Of a stretch of 64,000 bases of DNA, positions 57,920 to 64,000 are shown piece by piece. The DNA is taken from the NCBI RefSeq assembly GCF_016907795.1, contig NZ_JAFBCR010000001.1:620001-684000 (forward strand), given 5' to 3'. The translations under genes were made by a program, and so were the position numbers. The notes under the pieces are model-generated. The model searched no databases. It was not told the origin of the DNA and saw only the letters and a list, made by a program, of their open reading frames with translations. Every line of letters begins with the position of its first letter. Position 1 is the stretch's first letter. This DNA is from Kocuria palustris. Its GTDB lineage: Bacteria > Actinomycetota > Actinomycetes > Actinomycetales > Micrococcaceae.

Positions 57920-59104
57920 TCAGCGGTTCGCGGGGTCCTGCTCTGTCTCGGAGTCCCTCGCAGCGGCGGACCGGTCCTCCAGGTGCGCGCGGACGCCGTC
58001 GAGGAACGCGGTGGTCTCCTCCTCGGTGCCGGCGGTGACGCGCAGGTGCCCGGGGATGCCGACGTCGCGGATCAGGACGCCTCGATCCAGCAGGTCCTGC
58101 CACAGGGCCGGGGCGTCGATGCCGCCGCCGAAGAACACGAAGTTGGAGTCCGATTCCGCCGGGTCCAGCTCCATCCGCTTGAGGTCATCGACGATCCGGT
58201 CGCGCTGCATGCGGATGTCGGCGACGTCGGCGAGCAGAGTCGTGCGATGGCGCAGCGCCGCCAGAGCGGTCGCCTGGGTCACCGCGGAGAGGTGATACGG
58301 CAGGCGCACCAGACGCACGGCATCGGCGATCTCCGGTGCGGCGGCGAAGTAGCCGATCCGCGCACCGGCCAGGGCGAAGGCCTTGGACATGGTGCGGCTG
58401 ACGACCAGGCGCGGACGGCCTTCGAGCAGGCGCAGCGCGGTGCGCTCCGGGAAGCGGGAGAACTCGGCATAGGCCTCATCGACCACCACCACGGTGTTCG
58501 ACTCCTCGCCGGCGCGGTAGACGGCATCGACGACGTCGTCCTCCAGCGCGGTGCCCGTGGGGTTGTTGGGCGAGCACAGCAGCACGATGCTCGGGCGGTG
58601 CTCGCGGACCTGTGCGGCGGCCGATTCGGCGCTGAGCGTGAAGTCCTCGGCGCGCACGCCCGGGATGAACTCCGTGTTCGTGCCGGCCGAGAGCAGCGGG
58701 TACATGGAGTAGGACGGCACGAAGGCCAGCACACGACGACCGGGGCCGCCGAAGGCCTGCATGAGCTGCTGGAGGATCTCGTTGGAGCCGTTGGCGGCCC
58801 AGATGTTGTCCTGGTCCAGGCCGTGGCCCAGGTATTCGGCCAGCTCGCGGCGCAGCTGCGTGAACTCGCGGTCCGGGTAGCGGTTGAGGGTTCCCACGAC
58901 CCGCGAGACCTCGGCGACGATGGCGTCCTGGACGTCCTGCGGCACCGGATGCGTGTTCTCGTTGGTGTTCAGGGCGATGGGGACGTCGATCTGCGGCGCC
59001 CCGTAGGGGGACTTGCCGCGCAGGTCGTGGCGCAGGGGAAGCGAGGCGAGCCGTTCGGCTCGCGTGGCGCCCTCGGTGCTGGGTGTCGCGCTCTGAGAAG
59101 TCAC
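57920..59104 (-). CDS. hisC: histidinol-phosphate aminotransferase
   Basis: A 394-residue PLP-dependent class-II aminotransferase. Seen are [35 protein letters not shown] and the PLP lysine in [17 protein letters not shown] near residue 240. The phosphate-binding RVT-type end ([13 protein letters not shown]) is present. It starts the his cluster; a 70-base gap follows before hisB. Confidence 0.96.
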   Translation of the reverse strand: MTSQSATPSTEGATRAERLASLPLRHDLRGKSPYGAPQIDVPIALNTNENTHPVPQDVQDAIVAEVSRVVGTLNRYPDREFTQLRRELAEYLGHGLDQDNIWAANGSNEILQQLMQAFGGPGRRVLAFVPSYSMYPLLSAGTNTEFIPGVRAEDFTLSAESAAAQVREHRPSIVLLCSPNNPTGTALEDDVVDAVYRAGEESNTVVVVDEAYAEFSRFPERTALRLLEGRPRLVVSRTMSKAFALAGARIGYFAAAPEIADAVRLVRLPYHLSAVTQATALAALRHRTTLLADVADIRMQRDRIVDDLKRMELDPAESDSNFVFFGGGIDAPALWQDLLDRGVLIRDVGIPGHLRVTAGTEEETTAFLDGVRAHLEDRSAAARDSETEQDPANR

Positions 59105-59173
59105 CAGGACAGTCTACGAGGCGCGGACGGGGCCTTCAGCATCCGACGGCGGCCGAACCCACCGTCCTCCGGC

Positions 59174-59761
59174 TCAGGCCGCGGGAACCAGCACCTGCTG
59201 GCCCGGGGAGACCTGGGCGGAGTCCAGCTCGTTGAGCTCGACGATCTGCAGGACGACGTCCCGGGTGTCGCGCTGCGGCTCGGCCTGCTGAGCGACCTCC
59301 CAGAGGCTCTGACCGGGCTGGACGGTCACGGAGTCGACCCCGGGGCCCTCGGCCGGCTCGGTTCCGGCGGTGACGTGGGAGGGTGCGATCAGCACGACCA
59401 GCAGTGCGGCCGCGGCCAGCACGCCGAGCATGGTCGGCAGGCCGATCAGCAGCAGCCGCCCGCGGCGGGTCAGGCGCATGGGCGAGGACGCGGATGGCGC
59501 CGGTGCGGAGGCCTCCGGCTCCTTCACGGCGGGCAGGGTCCGAGTCTGCGGTGCAGCTGCGCGACCGCCCGGAATGACGCGCAGAGCCGGACGGCGCCCC
59601 TCCGACTCCTTGAGCCGCGCAGCGGGGCGTCGGCGCAGGGCGGGCACGGCGGAGGAGAGCTCCTGCGCGAAGGCGCGGCCCCCGCTGCGCAGGGCGCTGA
59701 CGAGGGGGATGCTGCCGGTGGAGGACGAGTGCGACAGGACAGCGGTGCTGATCACGGACAT
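59174..59761 (-). CDS. LysM-domain membrane protein divergent from lexA
   Basis: A 195-residue protein. An N-terminal cytoplasmic part (1-95) is followed by a membrane helix (LLLIGLPTMLGVLAAAALLVVLIAP, about 105-128) and an external LysM domain at the C terminus (SVTVQPGQSLWEVAQQAE, then LNELDSAQVSPGQQVLVP). LysM domains bind peptidoglycan. A LysM protein in this place is conserved; in M. tuberculosis it is the damage-induced division inhibitor ChiZ (Rv2719c). SOS boxes in the shared upstream region fit the same role, but that is inference. The ATG at 59761 is used because the upstream frame runs into the SOS boxes. Confidence 0.82.
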   Translation of the reverse strand: MSVISTAVLSHSSSTGSIPLVSALRSGGRAFAQELSSAVPALRRRPAARLKESEGRRPALRVIPGGRAAAPQTRTLPAVKEPEASAPAPSASSPMRLTRRGRLLLIGLPTMLGVLAAAALLVVLIAPSHVTAGTEPAEGPGVDSVTVQPGQSLWEVAQQAEPQRDTRDVVLQIVELNELDSAQVSPGQQVLVPAA

Positions 59762-59865
59762 GGGATGCACTCCTTCTTGCCGAGGGACGGACGGTGACAG
59801 ACGGTGCGGGTGGTGGCCGCTCCCGTGTTCGAACCTCTGTCGGATTCGAGACCCGATCCCGGTTC

Positions 59866-59948
59866 TCGAATACGTGTTCGAACTGCTTGCGACCATTTCT
59901 AGCACCTGTGTACGACTCGTGTCGAGACACGATCGAACAGATGTTTGA
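59866..59948. promoter_or_regulatory. two SOS (LexA) boxes in the lexA / LysM intergenic region
   Basis: TCGAATACGTGTTCGA (59866-59881) and TCGAACAGATGTTTGA (59933-59948) each match the Gram-positive SOS consensus TCGAAC-N4-GTTCGA with one mismatch. They lie 105 and 172 bases before the LysM gene and about 200-270 before lexA. A further GTTCGAAC at 59827-59834 is a half-site-like palindrome. Confidence 0.8.
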
Positions 59949-60146
59949 AGGTGACGTCCGGCTCACGTAGCCTCAGCGGGAGGACTGTGCAGGTCGGAGG
60001 CCCTTGGCGGGGCCTCGAGGACGAGTCAACGCAACCGCTCAGACACCACAAGGCGGCCACGGCGCGGCGCGAGCGCGTCGCCGCGGCCCAGCACGCAGCG
60101 CACCCGGCGATCCGGAGGCGCCCATCGACGGAAGACGAGGACGGAC

Positions 60147-60923
60147 ATGGCAGCCAGCGGCACCGGTCGCACGCAGCGCGGCTCAGGCGGCACGGCCCGG
60201 GCGACGGGCTCCGAGTCCTCCCGGCGCAAGGGCCTGACCCCGCGGCAGCGCACGATCCTGGAGGTCATCCAGCGCGCCGTCGCCGCCCACGGCTATCCCC
60301 CGTCCATGCGCGAGATCGGCGACCTGGTGGGCCTGAAGTCCCTGTCGAGCGTGACCCACCAGCTCAATCAGCTCGAGCGGCAGGGCTACCTGCGCCGCGA
60401 CCCCAAGCGCCCGCGCGCCCTCGAGGTCCTGGTGCCCCTGCATCTGCTCGGCGATCCCGAGGCGGAGGCCGCCTCCGCCGTCGCCGAGGCTCCGGCCGCT
60501 TCGGAGGCGCCGGAGCTGGACGACGACCTGCCGTCGATCGGCTCCGCGGACGTCTCGTTCGTGCCGCTCGTCGGCAGGATCGCCGCCGGCACCCCGATCA
60601 CCGCCGAGCAGCAGGTCGAGGACCGCATGGCCCTGCCGCGCCAGCTCACCGGCCACGGCGAGCTGTTCATGCTGCGGGTCTCCGGCGACTCCATGATCGA
60701 TGCCGCCATCTGCGACGGCGACTGGGTCGTGGTGCGCGCTCAGGCCACCGCCGAGAACGGGGAGATCGTGGCGGCCCTGCTGGACGACGAGGCCACGGTG
60801 AAGACCTTCCGCCAGCGCGACGGACACACCTGGCTGCTTCCGCAGAACTCGCAGTACGAGCCGATCTTGGGCGATCACGCCACGGTGATGGGCAAGGTCG
60901 TCTCGGTCCTGCGCAGCCTCTGA
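60147..60923 (+). CDS. lexA: LexA repressor
   Basis: A 258-residue SOS repressor. The winged helix occupies residues 29-95 ([33 protein letters not shown]). The self-cleavage site is Ala147-Gly148 in GRIAAGTPI; the Ser/Lys dyad is S182 in [10 protein letters not shown] and K219 in ATVKTF. The linker between domains (about 100-130) is long and Ala/Glu-rich. It is divergent from the LysM gene with two SOS boxes between, and therefore autoregulated. Confidence 0.97.
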   Translation: MAASGTGRTQRGSGGTARATGSESSRRKGLTPRQRTILEVIQRAVAAHGYPPSMREIGDLVGLKSLSSVTHQLNQLERQGYLRRDPKRPRALEVLVPLHLLGDPEAEAASAVAEAPAASEAPELDDDLPSIGSADVSFVPLVGRIAAGTPITAEQQVEDRMALPRQLTGHGELFMLRVSGDSMIDAAICDGDWVVVRAQATAENGEIVAALLDDEATVKTFRQRDGHTWLLPQNSQYEPILGDHATVMGKVVSVLRSL

Positions 60924-60942
60924 ACACGCAGATCACCGCCAT

Positions 60943-60982
60943 GACGAGCGGCTGAGGACGGATCCGTCCTCAGCCGCTCGTC
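60943..60982. terminator. bidirectional terminator between lexA and the DASS transporter
   Basis: A 40-base perfect palindrome with no unpaired centre (20-bp arms meeting at GGATCC). It sits between convergent genes, 20 bases after lexA and 17 bases from the transporter stop. Confidence 0.75.
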
Positions 60983-60998
60983 GCTCATCCCCTGCCGG

Positions 60999-62639
60999 TC
61001 ACAGCAGCCCGATCCACTGCCAGTACGTGGCCGAGAACAGCAGGATGAGCAGATAGCCGGCGATCGTCAGTGGGATGCCGGTGCGCAGGAACTGCTGCGT
61101 GGTGAACGCGCCCGTGCCGTAGGCGAGCATGTTCTGCGGGGCGGAGATCGGCAGCAGGAATCCGAAGCAGATCAGGAACTGCATGATCAGCACGAAGCCC
61201 ACGCCCTCGCCGGGCAGGTCCGGGATCGACACGGCCAGGGCGATGAACACCGGGATCAGCGCGCTCGACATGGAGGTGGCCGAGGCGAATCCCAGGTGGA
61301 TCAGGATCGTGAACGCGCCGACGATCGCGATGATCGCGAGCACCGGCAGACCCGTGATCCCGAGCCCGTCGAACACGGCCGCCGACAGCCATGCCGCTGC
61401 CCCGGTCTCCAGCAGCACGGATCCCAGCGAGATGCCGACCGCGAAGACCACGAGCGTCCCCCAGCTCACGAGCTCCTCCACGGTCTTCCAGGAGTAGACC
61501 CCGATGCGCGGCAGCAGCATGACGCCGATGGCGCACAGTGTCACGGTGGTGGCGTCGATGTCGTGCAGCGAGCCCTGGGTGGACCAGAAGGCCAGCAGGA
61601 TGACGGCCACAGCCGCCAGGCGCTTTTCCGCCCCGGTCATGGGCCCGAGCTCCGTCAGGGACTTCTGGACGATCTCGCGGCCGCCCTCCAGACGGTCGAT
61701 CTCGGGCTTGATGGTGGCCCGCATCACGAAGTAGAGCACCACGGACATCACCGCAGCCCAGGGAGCGCCGGCGGCGAACCACTGCGGCCAGGAGATCGTG
61801 GCCCCCATGGATTCCTGGATGAATCCGACGGCCACGAGGTTCTGGGCTGCGGCGGTCTGCACGCCGATGTTCCAGATCGAGATCGACTGCGCCGCGGTGA
61901 TGACCATGAGCGCGCCCAGCCGGGACTCGGTCGGCAGCCCGAAGGCCGCGACCATGCCGATGAGGATCGGGACCACGGCCCCGGCCCGAGCGGTCGCCGA
62001 CGGGACGAAGAAGGCCAGGACGATCGAGATGATGATCGCTCCGATGAGGATGCGGCTGGTCTTCTCCCCCGCGTGCTTCATCACCACGAGCGCGATGCGC
62101 TTGTGCAGCCCGGTGGCCTGCATGCCCGCAGCCAGCGCCAGCGCCGCCGCCACGAGCGCCACCGCCGAGGAGCCGAAGCCGGCGAGGGCATAGCCCAGGG
62201 CATCGCTGGTCCCCAGCGCCTCCCCCGAGCCGTCAGGTGCCGGCGAGGCCCCCAGCAGCAGGGCCATGATCCCGATGATCATCACCGAGCTCACGGGGTA
62301 CGACACGGCCTCGGTGACCCAGAGGATCACCGCGAAGGCCAGGATGCCCAGGGCCCGCTGGCCGGAGACGCTCAGCCCGTCCGGGGTCGGCATCAGCACG
62401 ACGACGGCCAGCACGATGATCGCCAGCCCCAGCCACACCGGGCGCATGCTCAGGTGGGCCTTGCGGGAATGCGGTCCGCGGGACTTCTCGGAGCGCAGCT
62501 CGGCGGTGGCGCGCTCCTCCGAGCGGGCCTCCTGCCCTGCCTTGGCCCGTCGACGCGCCGCCGTCCGCAGCCGGGACGGATTCCCCCCGTCCCCGCGAGA
62601 TCTTCCCGCTGCGTCCGCGCCGCTGCGCGCATCGGCCAT
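60999..62639 (-). CDS. DASS-family (SLC13) anion:sodium symporter
   Basis: A 546-residue membrane transporter. About 11-12 helices follow a basic, cytoplasmic N terminus of 65 residues. Family features include the two substrate/Na+ loops: FFVPSATARAGAVVPI near residue 210 and LPISAPQNMLAYGTGAFTTQQF near 500. It probably imports divalent anions such as C4-dicarboxylates, citrate, sulfate or phosphate; the substrate is not decidable. The ATG at 62639 is used; starting at MRPVWLGLAII (residue 65) would remove the basic tail. Confidence 0.85.
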   Translation of the reverse strand: MADARSGADAAGRSRGDGGNPSRLRTAARRRAKAGQEARSEERATAELRSEKSRGPHSRKAHLSMRPVWLGLAIIVLAVVVLMPTPDGLSVSGQRALGILAFAVILWVTEAVSYPVSSVMIIGIMALLLGASPAPDGSGEALGTSDALGYALAGFGSSAVALVAAALALAAGMQATGLHKRIALVVMKHAGEKTSRILIGAIIISIVLAFFVPSATARAGAVVPILIGMVAAFGLPTESRLGALMVITAAQSISIWNIGVQTAAAQNLVAVGFIQESMGATISWPQWFAAGAPWAAVMSVVLYFVMRATIKPEIDRLEGGREIVQKSLTELGPMTGAEKRLAAVAVILLAFWSTQGSLHDIDATTVTLCAIGVMLLPRIGVYSWKTVEELVSWGTLVVFAVGISLGSVLLETGAAAWLSAAVFDGLGITGLPVLAIIAIVGAFTILIHLGFASATSMSSALIPVFIALAVSIPDLPGEGVGFVLIMQFLICFGFLLPISAPQNMLAYGTGAFTTQQFLRTGIPLTIAGYLLILLFSATYWQWIGLL

Positions 62640-62741
62640 GATGAGCTCCTTCTTCGTCGATAGAGCGGACTCTTCTGATATCCAGAGTCACATGGATCGA
62701 AACGCAGTAGGTATGGATTGCGCGCGGTTGCCCCGGCCGGT

Positions 62742-64000
62742 TCAGTCCTGGCCGTGCAGCCGCTGCAGCGCCGAGTGGACGGTCTTCCGGTCGGTCGTCG
62801 TCCACAGCGGAGGCAGGCTGGCGCGCAGGAACCCGCCGTAGCGCGCCGTGGCGATCCGCGAGTCCAGCACCGCCACCACGCCGCGATCGCTCGTGGAGCG
62901 GATCAGTCGACCCGCTCCCTGGGCCAGGCGCACAGCGGCGTGTGTGGCCGAGATCGCCATGAACCCGTTGCCTCCGCTGTCGGCGACCGCGCGGGTGCGC
63001 GCCGTGGACAGCGGATCATCCGGGCGCGGGAACGGGATGCGGTCGATCAGCACCAGACGGCAGGAGTCGCCGGGCACGTCGACTCCCTGCCACAGCCCCA
63101 TGGTCCCGAACAGCGACGTGTCCGGCTCCTCGGCGAACTGGGAGACGAGCGCGCTGAGCGTGGACTCGCCCTGGCACAGGATCGACAGGCCGGTTCGCTC
63201 GCGCATCACCTCCGCGGCCTCCTCCGCCGCTCGGCGCGAGGAGAACAGCCCGAGGGCTCCCCCGCCGGAGGCTTCGAGCAGATCCTGGATCTCCTGCAGC
63301 ATCCCGTCGGAGAGCTGACGCCCGGGCTTGTCCAGGTGCTTCGCCATGTAGAGGATGCCCTGGCGCGGGTAGTCGAAGGGGCTGCCGACGTCGATGCCGT
63401 CCCACTTCGGTGCACCGGAGCCCTTGAGTCCCAGATCGCCGGCCACGGCGTCGAAGGACTCACCCACCGTCAGGGTAGCCGAGGTCAGCACGACCGTGCG
63501 GCCCTCGAACAGGCCCTCGCGCAGGCGCCCGCCCACGTTCAGCGGCGCGATGCTGAGGGTCGCCGGATCGGAGTCATCGGCCGGGACGTAGCCGCGGCCG
63601 GGCTCCCAGCCGCCCTGGCGCGACAGCCACATCACCTCGCGCGCCTCGTGCGCGCCGAGCAGCCGCTCCGCGAGCTCGAGGGTCTCGCTCAGCCGCGATC
63701 GCGTCATCTGCCGGCCGCCGTCGGTGTCGCGCCCGCCGTCCTTGGACTCGGGCTTGGTCTCCGACAGCGCGGTGCGTGCGGCCTCGCGGATGCGGGCGAC
63801 GGCCGCCGACATCGGCTCGGTCAGCCCCCTGGCCAGCAGCTCGGCCGGCACGCCTTCGAGGGCCTTCTCGAGATCATCCGCCCCGGAGGCCAGCTCCTCG
63901 TGCTTGGCGGTGGTGTGCTTGCGCACGGAGGCGGCCACCGAGCGCACCGTGGCCGCGGACATGGCTCCAGAGACGGCTCCCGTCACCCGGTCCCGCAACT
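62742..64000 (-). CDS. dinG: DinG-type ATP-dependent helicase, 5' end outside window
   Basis: The last 420 or so residues of an XPD/DinG-like SF2 helicase. Motifs seen are VVLTSATLTVGESFDAV (motif III region), ALGLFSSRRAAEEAAEVM (IV), TMGLWQGVDVPGDSCRLVLI (V) and RLAQGAGRLIRS (VI). The N-terminal Walker A, DEAH and any Fe-S cysteines lie beyond the window edge, so the iron-sulfur status is unknown. Its position near lexA fits a DNA-repair role. Confidence 0.88.
   Translation of the reverse strand, partial: LRDRVTGAVSGAMSAATVRSVAASVRKHTTAKHEELASGADDLEKALEGVPAELLARGLTEPMSAAVARIREAARTALSETKPESKDGGRDTDGGRQMTRSRLSETLELAERLLGAHEAREVMWLSRQGGWEPGRGYVPADDSDPATLSIAPLNVGGRLREGLFEGRTVVLTSATLTVGESFDAVAGDLGLKGSGAPKWDGIDVGSPFDYPRQGILYMAKHLDKPGRQLSDGMLQEIQDLLEASGGGALGLFSSRRAAEEAAEVMRERTGLSILCQGESTLSALVSQFAEEPDTSLFGTMGLWQGVDVPGDSCRLVLIDRIPFPRPDDPLSTARTRAVADSGGNGFMAISATHAAVRLAQGAGRLIRSTSDRGVVAVLDSRIATARYGGFLRASLPPLWTTTDRKTVHSALQRLHGQD

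Overview
The window is about 64 kb of GC-rich chromosome. Its gene content and order point to an actinobacterium of the order Micrococcales, probably Micrococcaceae: lexA beside a LysM protein, hisC-hisB-hisH-hisA, DUF1844 next to infC-rpmI-rplT, pheS-pheT, argC-J-B-D-F-R, argG and argH, and the block TPR protein-HAD-tlyA-nadK-recN-pyrG-Nudix-xerD. I do not name a genus. Almost everything is core genome; there is no integrase-bearing island, prophage, insertion sequence or CRISPR array. Most genes lie on the minus strand, including the rRNA operon.

Layout. 1-6.4 kb: propionate use, with a divergent propionyl-CoA synthetase (cut by the window edge) and a coupled gntR-prpD-prpB-prpC operon sharing two copies of a TGTGTATACA operator. 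6.5-8 kb: an internally shortened GNAT gene and a FUSC-like membrane protein. 7.9-18.3 kb: one long, tightly coupled minus-strand operon (TPR protein with a huge Arg/Gly/Asp-rich N terminus, HAD phosphatase, small protein, tlyA, nadK, recN, pyrG, Nudix hydrolase, xerD). 18.5-19.7 kb: an SDF-family carboxylate or amino-acid symporter. 19.7-26.7 kb: a complete rRNA operon on the minus strand (16S, 23S, 5S; no spacer tRNA) with promoter, boxA sites and terminator, followed downstream by four regularly spaced 56-nt palindromes. 26.7-34.9 kb: tyrS, helD, apt, a 3-methyladenine glycosylase, argH, a gene-free stretch with three strong hairpins, and argG. 35-44.6 kb: an ankyrin protein, an acyl-CoA synthetase, the argC-J-B-D-F-R operon and a quinone oxidoreductase. 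44.7-53 kb: a membrane protein, pheS-pheT, a MutT protein, a SpoU methyltransferase and the infC-rpmI-rplT operon. 53-64 kb: a 1.1-kb gap holding an infC leader and diverged repeats, then DUF1844, sseB-like, hisA/priA, hisH, hisB, hisC, a LysM membrane protein, lexA, a DASS transporter and the 3' part of a dinG-type helicase.

How the genes work together. The methylcitrate genes oxidise propionate under a local FCD-type GntR regulator. All arginine genes from N-acetylglutamate onward are here, and TGCATA-type ARG boxes precede both argC and argG, so ArgR (last gene of the arg operon) probably controls both units. lexA and the LysM protein diverge from an intergenic region with two near-perfect SOS boxes, suggesting a damage-controlled pair.

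The most unusual signals are non-coding: two hairpins between argG and argH with an identical 24-nt loop in opposite orientations but different, fully paired stems; the four palindromes downstream of the rRNA operon; and an infC leader with a terminator and a competing antiterminator pairing. Protein oddities are IF3 with an apparent AUC start and a long disordered tail, the RGG-like TPR protein, an N-acetylglutamate kinase with a C-terminal tail, and a GNAT gene whose acetyl-CoA-binding centre is replaced by a perfect inverted repeat. All functions are inferred from reading the sequence; no database search was run.
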